DNA of 64,000 nt from contig CH003035.1 of the NCBI GenBank assembly GCA_000149265.1, forward strand, positions 842,415-906,414, in the 5' to 3' direction. The translations under genes were made by a program, and so were the position numbers. The DNA comes from Ciona savignyi. Lineage: Eukaryota > Chordata > Ascidiacea > Phlebobranchia > Cionidae. Below the pieces are notes generated by a model, which worked only from the letters and a program-made list of their open reading frames with translations, made no database searches and was not told the origin of the DNA. Positions 46,563 to 60,200 of this stretch are shown in pieces (within the stretch, counting starts at the first letter, position 1; each line of letters starts with the position of its first letter).

Positions 46563-48167
46563 AAGCTCTGCGTCAGGAAGAACGGCGCTGTCAATGAAAA
46601 AGTTGTGTCAGAAACCCCTCATGATTAATCTTATGCTCATTTTCCTATGACGGAAATGATTTTAAATACTTGACATGTCAGATTTTTTCATTAAATGGCC
46701 CAGTTTATGCGACATGTCTGTACCAATTAAAAGTCCTGATTAATGACAAAGATGTATATCAACAAATATACTTTTAATGGTATGATAAACCACAGTTAAT
46801 TGCCTCTCCTATGAGACACCACATGGTAAAGCTGTGCATTTCCTTTAATTCAACTTTGAATTTGACATCAAAGATGTTCTTGCTGGTCCTGTGTAAACCC
46901 ATACAGTTGCCCCCTTATTATATATCCAAGCAAAACCATTATCCATATTTGATACCCATTTAATTCATTGACAGCAATATGGTATTATTGTAGGTATAAT
47001 ATAATGTTAATTTCACCTACAGTTGTGACAATCAACCTTTAATATTTCAACATTTCAAAATAACGTTATATTGAAGTAGTTATAATTGATTTTTATTTTC
47101 CATTTAACTTTTTAAATTTCCTATTTATCCATCGTATTTAATATTAACCGATTTTAAAATATTTTTTTTTCTTCACCAGGCACTATATAAATGTAAAGAC
47201 ATAGCTATTCTGGTTAAAATAAACTTCGTTTCCATTTTTAACTGAAAGGCTCTTAACTAATTAATTGAAAGTTTGATCTCAATCACCGTTTTGCCTGGTG
47301 TTTCCTGATTTTTTTCTGATGTGTTGTTTGCCAATCATATCTATAGACCCGTTTAATTTCTCTTACGATTGGTCATTTGTATCCAAGCGGTTTGAAAATC
47401 GATTGATTTTCTGTGGTTATCATACGGTAACTGTGGTGCGACACATTTATCGCTACATAACCAACCCAGTCCTGCTGCCTGAGCTGATAGATACAGTTGT
47501 TTTTGTATATAACCTCTCACAATGCCTTGTACCATACTCTTATGTTTAAACAGCGTATTTAGTTTAATATATGCTTACCAAGATTGCCAATGCTATTACT
47601 GTAATTATTGCAATGAATTGTTGTATACAAATATAAGTGAGACTTGAATTGTGGGGTGTTGTGGTAAAAGTAAAGGGTTCAGTGTAGCTACTAGTGTTTA
47701 TTGCTCTTAATATGAATTATGAACCACTAACTTTTACAACCAATCACCAAGATAACAACAATTTTGGGCAACATCTGTCCAGAATTTATTGCATTGCAAC
47801 AGAAAGTGGTATATTGTAGAGGTTTCGTTTATATTTCAATTATTTCGTTAATAGGGACACAAAGATTAAAAAACAAAAATGAGCTAATGTGTCAGTGTAC
47901 AAACCTTACCTGAAGGAGGTATTGAAAGAATGAAGAGTCTAACATTTACCTGGCCAGTCATTTTACCGGAGCTGCTGTATATATTAGAGCCTTTCTGTAG
48001 TTTGTTCTAAATATTAATCCACAGGGCTTAACTAATTATCTGACTACTATGAATTAACAGCTTTCAGCTGGTCTTGACCCCTCGACTATTATCTGACAAT
48101 ATCGTATGCTACAACATAAACTAAATTCAGTACTGACCAATACATTAATGCAGAGTGCCCCTATCGC
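46563..48167. other. Convergent intergenic region, WASP and SKA2-like 3' ends
   Basis: This includes the WASP 3' untranslated region; an AATAAA-type signal occurs in AAAATAAACTTCG near 47218. No further gene was recognised. Confidence 0.45.
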
Positions 48168-48328
48168 ACATTGCCTGAACCCAGCGGATTAATGGGTTTT
48201 ACCAAATTGAAGGAACGTGTCTATCATATACAACATACTGCAATAACTCCGGTTATCTGACAACTGCCCGTGTGTTAACCCCACTTGGTTTTCTCATTCA
48301 CGGGGATAAACATGAATATCCTATCCAG
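48168..48328 (+). mobile_element. tRNA-derived SINE, 3' part
   Basis: Starts within the body (CACATTGCCTGAACCCAGCGG) and ends AAACATGAATATCCTATCC. Head missing. A short internal deletion removes the GGTGGGCGCGAGGTGA segment. Confidence 0.8.
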
Positions 48329-48685
48329 AGTGAAGAAGTTGTCTAATATGAAGTCGACTTTCAGACAACATCAAACCAAATTTTGTGGTGAAACACAAAG
48401 TGAAATACCATTGTGTTGAAATTCTATAATGTAGGTATTTATTACATAGATATCAATGTAAACTGAACGCAGTCGCAAAGTAAAAAGGAAGTTTCAAACC
48501 GCATTGGATATTAAAATATATCCCAGTTTATCGGACAACAATGGTCGATATAACATGGGTAATCGCCAGTTTACTTTGTGTTTTTAAGTCAGGTTAACTA
48601 AGCCATTATATTAGCTTCATGTAACTGGACCCAGCAAACTAGAATGGCAGTGCAAAAAAAACTATAAAAAGTGCTTTATACAATG

Positions 48686-50524
48686 CTATAACTTCTTTAG
48701 CTTATTCGTCAAACTTTCAGCAACATTTGATTGTTCAACAAGGGATTCAATTGCAGCGTTTGTTACTTCGGCGGAACCCTATAGAAAGATATGTAAAGCT
48801 GGGTAGGTTAATTGATTTAAGAATAATTTTGCTTTACAACCAACTTCATCGACTGGGGTGGTTAAGAGCATACAGGAGTTGAGAACCCCGCGGTTCCTGG
48901 TTTTATCCCCATCCCAATCAAGTTGGAACGGATAGTTCCAAATGCCCCTTGTGTTCTCACAAATAATTTTTAAATTACTTTGTGCCCACCCTCAAGTTAC
49001 CACAGCTTATGCAGTACGTTGTTATGATTGAGACATTCCTTCAGTTTAGTAGAACCCATAAATCCACTGGGTTCAGGCAATGTCTACTAGGCCTTGCTCA
49101 AGGACAATTTTTACTAGCTGGCAACAAGGTTCGATTTTGCAACCCTTCGGTTAAAAGATGATGCACTAACCAATCACGTATGTGGTAAACAAAGAAGTGG
49201 TTGTTTTAATGTAAAAAACTTAGTACGGTCACTGCCAGAATTTGTTGGGCCGAATAGCTCAGTCAGTTAGTTAGGTAGACATTAGTGGTTAGCCGAAAAG
49301 TTGTTTATTTCAAAACTATTTAAAAGTCTAGTAATGAATATTAATGCAATAAAACATCTCTTGCAACATAACTGCAGAAAGGAAATTTTGAAACGAAGAC
49401 CAATGCTATCTACAAGTATATAGATTTTCCCACCCTTGTCGATAAGCATTTCAATATATTACATATACGATATACCTTATTTAAAGATTGAGTCTCCGTT
49501 AATCCCTGTAGCTTTTGTACAGTAGAAAGTAACTGCTTCTGAAAGGCAAGAGCCATTTCCCTCTGCAACTGGCCAAGTTCAGCGGCTTCTTTTTTAATTT
49601 CAGCATAATCCTGTTTTACCTGGATGATAAGGAACGATAAATTGTAAGCTATAAAATGATTTTTTGGGGTTATAGGATAGGATATTCATGTTTATCCCCG
49701 TGAATGGAAAAACCAAGGGGGTTAACACACAGGTAATCGTCAGATCACCTCGCGCCCACCATCGAGTTACCGAAGCTATTGCAGTGTGTTGTATATGATA
49801 TAGAAGTTCCTTCAATTTAGTAGAACCCATTAATCCGCTGGGATCAGGCAATGTCTGTTAAGTGCCTTGCCCAAGGACACAACCAACTAGCTAGCAACAA
49901 GTTTCGAACCTGCAACCTTTTGGCTGAAAGGCATCGCACTAAACCGCCAGACTAACCGGACAAAAAATATTAAGTACCATTATGGTTGTTTAATTTGTTT
50001 TAATACAATATACCTCATCCAAATGAGCTAGAAGTGATGCTTTGTCTTCTACATTATCACCAGCTTCATTCGCTTTCAGATGTTTCGCAAATCCATCTTC
50101 AAGTCTGGTTTCTATTTCTTCTAAATTTCTTTCCGCTTCATCAAACTATTAAAATAATAACATATTAATTTATGTTTATCGTTGTGGGCCAGACAATGAA
50201 AAAATCATTACATTTTATTGCACCCACAATTAGGTGATCAGAGCTACTGCAATGTGTTAAATATGGCAAATAGTTTTTAGTTTTGTTCAAAACAATTAAA
50301 CATGGTGTCAAAATGGCTGCTAAGTGTCTTGCCAGGCGGTACAACCAATCAGCTTTTTCTGATGGGTTGACACACTATTACTCATTCAACATGTTCATAA
50401 GTAAATTATTATCAAACTATCAAATGCAATCACATAGAACAAACAACAGTTATTAAAACTTTGTGAGAACAAATTGGAAAACAATATTTACCTTGTTAAC
50501 AACATTATCCATTGCTTGTTCCAT
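48686..50524 (-). CDS. ska2: SKA2-like spindle and kinetochore-associated protein
   Basis: SKA2 forms, with SKA1 and SKA3, the coiled-coil complex that couples kinetochores to microtubules. Four exons on the minus strand: 50524-50492 (ATG), 50145-50014, 49619-49476 and 48778-48686 (stop), all in phase 0, giving 133 residues (human 121). Every segment is predicted helix or coiled coil. The N-terminus MDNVVNKFDEAERNLEEIETRLE aligns with the SKA2 pattern [22 protein letters not shown] in spacing of charged and hydrophobic residues. Later LLAHLDEVKQDYAEI and STVQKLQGLTE match LLKELSVIKSRYQTL and MIQKLQKQTD. No other domain is present. The likeness is moderate, as is usual for small coiled-coil kinetochore proteins, so another short coiled-coil family remains possible. 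Introns 2 and 3 carry SINE copies. Confidence 0.65.
48900..49180 (-). mobile_element. Degenerate tRNA-derived SINE in SKA2-like intron 3
   Basis: Recognisable pieces: TATGATTGAGACATTCCTTC, AGTAGAACCCATAAATCC, CTGGGTTCAGGCAATGTC and GGCCTTGCTCAAGGACA. Many substitutions make this an old copy. Confidence 0.65.
49671..49963 (-). mobile_element. tRNA-derived SINE, full length, SKA2-like intron 2
   Basis: Tail ATAGGATAGGATATTCATGT at the left, head complement CGCCAGACTAACCGGACA at the right, with all body blocks in order. It begins about 50 bp from the acceptor of exon 3 (49619). Confidence 0.85.
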
Positions 50525-50875
50525 CTTAAGCCATATAAGTTAAACGTTCAAGCTTAAAAAGTCAAAGCTAATAATCTAGCAATAGAAAACAACAGCTTAT
50601 AAAGAATCTCCTATGCATTAACTCTAGATGGGCTATCAGTAGTGATTATTGGCCTTTTCCACTTTATGTTGTTTTAAGCAATGTATGGAAGATTCTTCAC
50701 GACTTTTAAACAGTGAAGCATAAGGAGCAGCAAAATAATCTTCCTAGTCTAATTAATCAACTATAAATAAAGTGATAAAAAGATTCGCTAAATAGGAAAA
50801 TGGCCACAAACTATACTGATTGCTATGCAGAGTTTATAAGTGTGTTTATCTTAATCAAACATAAAAAAGTTAACG

Positions 50876-51184
50876 TTATTGATTTTTCTCGATGTTAGGT
50901 TTAATTGAAGTGTCAGTTCCTTCCGCCAGCGTGTGGTAGCGAAGCGCATCTTTGTATTGTTCCGCTTTTAAACGCTCTATCATCCTTGAATAATCACAAA
51001 ACATAGAACAGCCCAGCGTAATGGGAACGAATAGTCCAATCCACACAAACATCGATTTCTCTGGTATCCCCCGAATTACGAAATGAAGCAGAGACAGTCC
51101 GGTTGAAGAGCCAACGCCATAAATCAGCGGGTTTCGCACGCACGGGTGTTCCAAAGAAGTGTAGAGTCGGTCAAAGAACTTCAT
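50876..51184 (-). CDS. cox20: COX20-like cytochrome c oxidase assembly protein
   Basis: COX20 (FAM36A) is an inner-membrane chaperone for newly made COX2 during complex IV assembly. The 102-residue single-exon frame starts at the ATG at 51182-51184. It has an N-terminal motif with HPCVRNPLIYG, like the ENTPCARHSILYG of COX20, then two predicted membrane segments (about residues 20-38 and 45-63). VPITLGCSMFCDYSRMIERL follows, matching the LVTLGCWFHCRYNYAKQRI block, and a hydrophilic tail contains LAEGT, like the LYEGT of COX20. Length agrees with the family (about 118). The SKA2-like start codon lies 352 bp downstream on the same strand, too far for the usual tunicate operon spacing. Confidence 0.8.
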   Translation of the reverse strand: MKFFDRLYTSLEHPCVRNPLIYGVGSSTGLSLLHFVIRGIPEKSMFVWIGLFVPITLGCSMFCDYSRMIERLKAEQYKDALRYHTLAEGTDTSIKPNIEKNQ

Positions 51185-51300
51185 AACTGCACTGACTATC
51201 TACTGGCAGCGCTAGGAATGAAGCCTAGGCCGTCAACTCTGTAACTGAACTTGTGATATTAAATATGTATAAACCAGGTTCAATGATACAACATAAACCG

Positions 51301-51553
51301 GGGTGCCTCTAAATACTACAGGACCGCTTGGAGCGCTTGGATCGCTTGGATCACTTAGATTGCTATGGAAAGTAATTCTAACCCTGTCCCAAACACTAAT
51401 CTCAACCCCAGAACTAACTTTAACCCTAACCCTAACATTAATATCATGGCTTTTGTAATTACTAAGTATAGTAAGCGATCCAAGCGCTCCAAGCGATTTA
51501 AGCGATCCATGCGCTCCAAGCGGTCCAAGCGCTCCTGTAGTATTTAGAGGTAC
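51301..51553. mobile_element. Complete MITE, GGTGCCTCTAAATACTACAGGA family
   Basis: The left end GGGTGCCTCTAAATACTACA and right end TGTAGTATTTAGAGGTACC are inverted repeats. Subterminal 9-bp units (GCTTGGAGC, GCTTGGATC) are repeated at the left and as CCAAGCGCT/CCAAGCGAT at the right, so much of the element can fold back. The centre contains AACTTTAACCCTAACCCTAA, which resembles telomere repeat sequence. The flanks show CATAAACCG at the left and CATAAAAACCG at the right, a possible altered target duplication. Confidence 0.85.
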
Positions 51554-54500
51554 CGCATAAAAACCGTACCGGTACACATACGCAGCAGGTTTACAAATCA
51601 GAAAACACTTTGACCCGAGTCAGCTGTGTACAAATTATGCAGAGGGTTACACAGAATTAATTCAATTTTTTTCAAATTTATTGAATTTTGTAGGAAGGTA
51701 AGGCAAATGCATAATGTTGTTACGTAATCGATTTCCAAACCACTTTACGCCACTCGGATTACAGTACTTACTTAAACTTGAGCCCTTTAATTAATATATG
51801 ATAAGATATTCATGTTTAATACCTTGAATGGGAAACGCAAGAAGCTTTATCTAATGGGCAATCTTCAGATTACCTCGCGAATACGTAAAGGAGCGTTCCC
51901 ACCTAGTAATGTGTTAAGGTACAGAGCTCCAAGGTCAAGGTATACCAAACGCATCGGTAAAAGATCTTTAGACATACCACACAAAATCTGTGCATTTGTG
52001 GTGTAGTATTAATTTCCCCCACGGCCTAGTTGCCAAAATTATTTCAATGTGTTCTTTATTTGTGTTAATTTTTACCTTTGATCTAAATTGGAGCATCTTG
52101 TTAAGTGCCATGCTTGAAAAATATCTAAATTCCTAAAAAGAAACGTTTTTTTATTTAGATCAGGGGTCGGCAACCTTTTGCACTTAAAGGGGCGATTAAC
52201 CGGTATTCCATAAAAGAAAAATCACTGGGAGCCGCTAAACTATTTATACTTTTAAACAAGTAAAACGGGAGAAATACGCTTTGTTAATTTTTGCGAAGAG
52301 TTAGTAGTGACCAAGACGTACTGCAGCGTAGATATTTTTTTAATTAAAATAGTTTTTAATTGTATGTGACGGGTCAAAACCACGTTTGCGAGCTACTTGC
52401 GCATACCTGCACAAACATGTTGATTAACACATGTTGGTTGAAGCGACTAGTTCAGTCATTGGTTGAACTGATGTAAAGGAGAGGTCTGAAAAGCATAAAA
52501 CACGCAATACCACGTCACAATCCCGACTAAGGATACATGGTGTTCCTGCGGATGTTATAGCATTGTGCGTTTTCCCACTGCAGAGTTATGAGATCTTCTT
52601 CGGCGCAGAATCCTCTCCTATAATCCTCACCTTGCGCTTCTATGGACGGCCTTTCCTTCTGAATGCAAATTAATTTTATTTTATAATTTATATTGGTAAC
52701 CAAACACTCTGGAACAAATCAATGTATAGTCAATCACTCGGTCAAAGCTGACTCGAGGTAATTTTTCACTTGTCAAAAGTAAGATCATTATCTGGTGGTG
52801 GATTTGGTCAGACGATATCTTTCAGTCAGACGGTCTATCTAATTTGGTTGAAGTCGCCGTCGCTTATGCACTCGGCGCCTCTTGACCGTGGCTAAAATCG
52901 AAAATTGGTCATGACTGGATTAACCCAGCAATGTTTCTACCATGGCAAGTTCTTGAACATGTTATAATTCTGGCCACAGTGCATGTTTTTCTACTTTTTT
53001 CGAAAAGTTGGCCAGGGCTTATATTTAATCAAATAAACGTATTTTCATACAAACACTCTTTTTGATTCCAAGCAATTTCCACTGGCTCTAAATAACCAAC
53101 AAATCTTCAAATACCAAAAGGTTTAAATCAGTTGATCTAAACATCGTTTTAGTAAAAGGGCCACATTTGATACCTCAAGTATGTAAAGTACCTGTATGAA
53201 AACAACCTAAATTATTTTAAAAAGTCACCGCAAGGCATTTACGAGTAAGCCGCGTGCTGATAGCAAGGTATTTTCCCCATTTTGGACAGTTTTTTTCCAG
53301 CATCAATGAAAACCACAAAAAGGATGACTAATCCCCATTCCAGTCTAAGGGTCTTGGTTGAAAACCACTCAATTAAGTAATAAAAACAACCTAACAAAAT
53401 TTAAATGAGATAAATAAGAAAACTGCACACCTTAAGAAAGGTTTGAATATTAGCAATAGTGTTGTGTTTGGGGTTACAGTGAAAATTAGTGTGGGGGTGA
53501 AGATTAACGTGAGGGGCCATTTTAATAGTGTTTGGTGAAGACATTTAGCATGGCAGGGCAATGTATAAACAATCAGTAATTGAAACTTATACGACTTACA
53601 TAAAACAAATAGGCATGTCAACACCCACATGAGTTTAGTTATGCGTCCATCTGTTTGATTACGCGGGGTATAATTACCCGCCTGACAGGCTTTCCCTCGC
53701 AATTTGTATACACAGGATTAACCTTCCCATATAAGTTCTAGTGGTAAAAATCATAATTGTAATTATTACATTAACATTATCTGTCTATTCGCGTTAAAAA
53801 AAATAAACACAACTTGTTCTATTACGAAAAAACGCTTTTATGCTATAGTAGTCGTTAACAATTGTTTATAGTATAAGTCATTACGTCACTTCTTTAAGAA
53901 GTAAGTATACACCTCTTTCGCAGAAGTTTTTTATGTCGAACACGAATGCGCTAGGTGTAAACCGGCATTACCTCTTTAGTGTCAATTCCAGGATAGTGTT
54001 TCAGTAAATCATTTTTGCAAACAAATTAATTGGTTTACCAGGTTTTTACTGCCCGTAGTATATGACTAAACTACACGTATATACAACACACAGTGTCCGT
54101 TTAGTTAAACACACAGCTGCTCTCATGTAACTTGCTGTGTTATATATAAAGTTCTGTTATCATTTTCAAAGACCCCAAAGCGACTTTATGGGTTATATGT
54201 TAAGATTACGTAGTAGTTAAAAATGTTAGCCTAATGTTAACATGCTAATCATCTGTTATTAGCCTTTTCCTAATTGTGATAAATTGTAAAGATAAGATTG
54301 GTATGCCAGTATCGTAACTACGTTCTGTACATATAGTCTTGCCCTGGATTGGTTGTGGTTATAGATACCCCCCACAGTAGAAGAAATTAATCTGCACAGT
54401 ATACCGAAAGCTGAAATTCGGTTGTTTTCTTAATTTGTGAGGTGCTGGTAGTTTGGTGCCTTCATCGACATTCTCCGCACTAGATTAATCAGGATTTAAT

Positions 54501-57239
54501 ATCATCTCCATGCTGGATGCAATGTAAATATTTGTTTCAAACAGTTTAAACTGGCAAAATTAGGGCAAGATAAACGACAGGGAAACAAACTATATGCCGA
54601 AAAGGAAGTGCGCAATAAAACCATTAATCTGGATAATCTTCCGTCAGCTGTAGTTTACACAGTCAGTTAGCAAACTTGAATCTATCATATTAAAAAACTC
54701 TTTGAGTTCGTTTTAACTTAAGAGAAAGGCTCCGTTGTTGATAAGCTTTTTCACGTGGAAATATTTTTCGGGCAGATTACAAAAAGAAATGGAAATTGAA
54801 TGGGCGCCAGAGGTCCATTTGAAAGTGCCCTGTCGTAGCCGCATTTGTTTGTATGCTAAAAAGGCATTTCCGTTACGTAGTTGTTGCGCTTGATTTCATG
54901 TAAAAGACGCCGGTGGTGCATTGGACTTGCATTACAGTGGCCGTTAGCACAGGGTTTTATATTCAGCTGTTAAACAGATTTTTTATGCGGCAGAGGTACT
55001 TCAACGAATAAGAAATAAAAGTTCGGATTTGTGGATACGAGTGAACTTTATTGGACAAGATAAAGGCAGGGACAGCAATGAATAGGTCACATTAACCAAG
55101 ATACGAGTCAGCTTGAATGACAAGACTAGTTGTGTGGTCGCGCGGTCTTTTATTTCAAGGCAACTTGAGCACATGATTAATTTTTGTAATTTTGGGTTAA
55201 GATGTCTTAAACTACACGAGTCATTGGGTGTAGTGTGCAATTAAGTATTTGTTTTAAGTACTTTTAAAATTCACATGCGATCTTGAAAATAAAATAATCC
55301 TTGTCTACACAATTACTGATCTATCGTGTAGTAATCACACTTGGGCACGAGTAATTTGGAATAAAACTTTAGATTTTTCTTTGATGTAATGATCTATTTG
55401 TATACCCATTCTGCATAAAAGCTTTTATGGGTTGCGTCACTTGTATCCGGTTAGCCTGATGCATACATGCCGAGCAATAGAGCACTCCGGTGATGCGAAG
55501 ACAGCTACCGTTATTCACTACTATTTACCGCCTAACCTGAATGACTCTTTCAAAGCGCTTATACCATCTCAGCGTAGCGGTCGGTTTCGACTGAAAGGGA
55601 ATGGGTTTTCTATTAGAGGAAAACGATCAACACTCACTTTACAATTCAGCAATTCAAGTGACGCAACTCCGGTACTTTGAAACGGTGCAAATGAAGCAAT
55701 ATTTGCTTGAGTAATAGCGCTAGGAGCTACTACCTTCTTTGAGTCATTGAGCAAAACTGTAAACAACAATTATGCGAAAACATCGAAATTCGATTTCAAA
55801 AAGCAGCAATGCTAGCTTCAAGCCAGAATTACGTTATGTCACGCTTGAGTAAAAGTGTAATTAAAGGGAGATTCCTGATCGAGAAAAAGGTATTCGCTGA
55901 GTGGAATGCACTCGATGGTTTAATAACTGAGGTAGATGTCTACGTTGAAGAGAAGTGCTTTTATTTGAATAAGTCTAAGTTTACTGAACTAGTAAGTGTG
56001 TACAGATGTCTAGGTTCTAAAATTCACAGCTTTTGTTCATTTAACTGTAAACGGCGACATGCTACACGCCTCCATTATTCTTACGTCAATCAAATAAGCA
56101 CGCGTTATGGCATACGGTTTAGCTTTTGCTCAGTAATATTCCGAACCTTTCTCGTATATTTGCAGTTGCTCGCTATCGACTGTGACATTTCTAGCCATAC
56201 ACGTTGGGCAAAATGACTGTTAGGCACCCAGCAGCCCAGTAAATCGAGAGGTCAGATACCTAACATGTACAAATAGAAACGGTCGTTTTATTTTCAGATA
56301 TTTAGACACAACCAGAGTATCCTCGTGTAAAACGCGGAAAGGGTAACTGTTTATTAGAAAATATAACATTATAGATATACTTAAACGTCCAGCGATCCGC
56401 GACATTAAAAACTATTTTCCAGTTTAGACAGAATGGCGCTGTCAACTTAATTAGCAGTTTGTTGTTACTTTTGGCGTGGTACGTGTTTGTCCTTTCAAAA
56501 TTTCAAACTAACGCAATTAGAGTCTAATTTGCAATCGATTTTAGCTTGTTCAATCGATTTAGTAATGTGGATCTGTAGAAACCCAATGAGCCTCTCATTT
56601 AATTACGAGTTAGAAAACTATGCAGCTTATTTCTCATATAATAAGTTGATTTTATCGCAATTTCGGAATTTATGGTTTGTCACGGTTCACTGATAAGTAC
56701 AATATTTTGTATTTTGCGTGTGCGTCCGTTTTAAACTAATAGGGGTCATAATTGAAATTAAACCCTTATTTGGATGCATCGTAAGAATAATGTAACTTCT
56801 GGTAATAGCTGCGAAAACACTCGAGAGTATCACGCTGCCATTGGTAAACATAATTCAACTTCCAACAGCTAGTTACACAAAACGTTGCCGCACCAGCAGC
56901 TAGCTCGATTTTAATTATTTCCTTGTTATCCTAAACCAGCTGATTGACAAGCTAGCAGAATAGTAAGTCCACGGCGTTGCCTAATAACTACCTGGCTAGT
57001 TGTATAAGTTTTTGTGTCGTGAATATTGGACAATTGGTATTGTGTAGGCATAGCAAAGTGTATGGATAAGGTGCATTTTACAACTATTTCCCGATGTCTA
57101 ATTCTGGTTTGTGTTGTTATCTTCTTAATTTCTTTAACTTTACTGCCATTAGGTTAATCAGAAGTTGATGATGACAATATAAAAAACTGTAAACCGGGTT
57201 CAGTATGTTTATGATAACACAGAATTAAAGAAAAGAAAA
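51554..57239. other. Large gene-poor intergenic region
   Basis: A decayed SINE fragment lies at about 51796-51890 (GATATTCATGTTTAATACC, CAATCTTCAGATTACCTCGC). A hAT-like left end, CAGGGGTCGGCAACCTTTTG, begins at 52161, with no matching right end that I could find. Short open frames at 53391-53702, 55432-55680 and 55809-56216 lack recognisable domains and splice support. Regulatory elements for the LRR gene presumably lie at the right side. Confidence 0.45.
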
Positions 57240-60200
57240 ATGAAAGATTTTCGTAATCGACAAGTTTCATTGTGTATGGTAAGTGGAGAGTTTGTTCATT
57301 GACGTAACAATTGTTTGTATTAGCACACTTTGAATTCTGTAGTACTATTTATTAAGCACAAGTGCCGTATTAATGTATGGAAAGGCACTTATGTATTCAA
57401 CGAATACTGGGCGATAGCTGTTTCATAGACATAACAAAATCTCTACACCCGGAGTACTACACGCATGGACTATTTGCGGGTTAAATATCTATAACTGTGC
57501 ATTGCGTTTCCTATATATACTGTAAAATAAAGCTTTGGGTGGTTGTCTTAAATAGCTGTTAATAAAAACCATTCGGTAACAAAAAGTTTATTGTAATCCA
57601 TAATAGAAAACTGTGCGCTTAAATTAAAAGTATTATCTAATAGTTTTTGTCTTAGCGATTGCATTTTTTAGAATTACTTAATTTTAAATCGACAGAATGT
57701 TTAACACAAAAGGATTATATAATCGTCATACTCACCACCGTACTACAATCACAGTAATGCGTTTTTAATGATACGATTATTTAAATGTATCAGGTTAACT
57801 TGTGGCAAGTTTTCCAGAGTGTATATGTTTATATGAGGATGCTTATAGAAAGATATGAATTACGACGAGAGATGTATTTCAGGCTCTGGTGATGCTCTGC
57901 ATTTCCACAACGTCGCGGGCGGGCTATAACTGTATCAGTAAATGCAGCTGTTCTATGATTGAAGGCGAGATAGTGGCCGACTGTGTCGCACTGAACTTTA
58001 CAAGTATTCCAGTGCCGAGTGATTATCAGGTATATGTATAATGAGTATGACTGCACAAACAAGGCATATGTTGTGTAGAAGTTGTTCAAACACTCTGATT
58101 ACCAAGCCGAAATTCTTCGGCGTCACAACAAGGTTATGCTGTATAAACCCACCGATTAGTCTGGTGGATTAGTGCGTCGCCTTTCAGCCAAAGGGATCGG
58201 ATCGAAAATGGTTCCTAGGTAGTCGGTGGTATCCTTGGGCAAGGCACTTAACGGACATTGCCCGAACCCAGCGGATTAACAGGTTCTACCAAATTAAAGG
58301 AACGTGTAAACCATACACAACACACTAAAATGGCTCCAGTAACCCGACGGTGGGCACGAGGTGATCTGACAATTGTCAGTGTGTTAACCCCATTGGTTTC
58401 CCTCTCACGGGAATAAACATATATATCATATCATAAACAGCAAACTAAAGTTTTAGCTTGCACAACGTAACCTAACACTACATAACTTAACAAGCGTGCC
58501 TTTAATTAGTTGTAATTGCACTTATCAACTACCGAACCGATGTACAAATGAAGCGTTTGTTTTTACAAGGTAAATCAACTGAACATGAACTACAACGGTT
58601 TAACCGTCCTTAAAGTCAACTCATTTATGGCGTTTACGGCTTTGAAAGTAATTTCTCTTCGAGGAAACAGAATGCAGGCAGTGGAGTCTGGCGCCTTCGT
58701 TGGACTGGACAGGTAACGTTAGTAGTTTAATCGCATGGTCGCGGTGATATTAAAGTTCACCGAAAATATAACACGATGCCCTTGCTATAAAGTGCTTGTC
58801 ATGTTGCTATGACCCTTTGGTATTCAGGAGAAACTTTCAACTATTAATTTCAAATTTTTGACCTGTTATAAAACCTCTTTAAATATGTTGTAATAGTAGC
58901 CGTAGTAAAACACAAGGTGTAAAGGCCTATTATTTCCTAAAGCCTAGCTGTACCATGAAATCACCTAGGGTGTAATCGTAAAAAGTACTTTATCCCCAAA
59001 TCGACCAGTGTAAAAGTCCACAGATCAAAGTTGGAGAAGTTGGATTTGTCGTTGAACCGTCTCATCTCAGTTCCCACGGCCGACCTGCAGCTTTTGTCTG
59101 CCAGTCTTTCTTCGCTGTCACTATCGTACAACGCACTACGTCGGTACCCAACACAGCTCGGTAAAATGCAGAAACTGGAGAGCCTTGACATATCGCACAA
59201 TTCTGCCATGTCTTCGTTGCCCAAAGGTGGTGATTTGTTTTTTCGGGCGTATGTCTATGCGCGATGTTAAAAAAACACCAATGCGCATAAAACAAAAATA
59301 AAGATTTTGACTGTAATCAATACCCTTTCTAAAATTAGTTTATGCATGATTTAAGGTTTGTAAACTGTAAATTGAATGGTGCACTATCGAACTAACCGTA
59401 TTCCCTCTAGATGCGTTTCCTTCTACGTTAAAGATTTTGAACATGTCCTACACATCCATCTCCAAATTCAAGCAAGAAGATTTTGCCAAACTGACAAACT
59501 TGAGGGTATTAATCATGAGTGACAACTTAGCGTCCGGCGCAGTCAATTTCGAAGCCGGGACATTCGCTCAATTGATCGCTCTCCGGTATTTTGACCTTTC
59601 CCGATGTTATTGCAGAAGGCTGCCGGTTGACAGTTTTACCAATCTTGCTAATTTAAGCACACTGTTACTGAAAGCCAGCGATATTAACCGAATCCCCATA
59701 TTTAAAGACAAATTGGAAAGTTCGACCATGGAAACTGCTAATTTTGTAACGAAATCTGCCGCATTGAATGTTACATATACCACTGCATTACCAATTGATG
59801 TCAATTCCAATCACTCCACTGCGATAACGACTGTAGCACCAACCACCCAACCACCGATTACAGAGAGATGGTTCAACCCTCTTTTAGAAACCCTGGACAT
59901 GTCACATAACAGGAAATTGGCCATAACGAGTTCTTCTAACGAACACATGTTCGTTTCTTCTTTGAAAACTTTAGAACTTTCAAACACGAAAATTAACTCA
60001 GTAAACAGCAAGTATTTTTCAAATCTTAAGAACTTAAAAGTCCTTGGGTTATGTCGTAGTCGGTTAATCAACGTCGCCGAAGACGCGTTGGTGGAGTTAA
60101 CGAATCTCACAAACCTTTGCTTATCTGGAAATCCGCTAAACCAAATTCCGTTACTTCCGCATTCTTTGAGGAACATCAGCCTCGACAAAACTCGGATACG

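Noticed and set aside
49246..49272. tRNA-like start GGGCCGAATAGCTCAGTCAG near 49.25 kb
   Set aside because: Only an A-box-like region is present; no anticodon arm or B box follows.
50524..50876. COX20-SKA2 operon
   Set aside because: The gap between stop and next start is about 350 bp, and no trans-splice acceptor evidence can be read from sequence alone.
52161..53400. hAT-like left end CAGGGGTCGGCAACCTTTTG
   Set aside because: I could not find the matching right end or a target duplication, so no complete element is claimed.
55809..56216. 135-codon open frame in the 51-57 kb region
   Set aside because: AT-rich, no domain, no splice signals and irregular composition; not supported as a gene.
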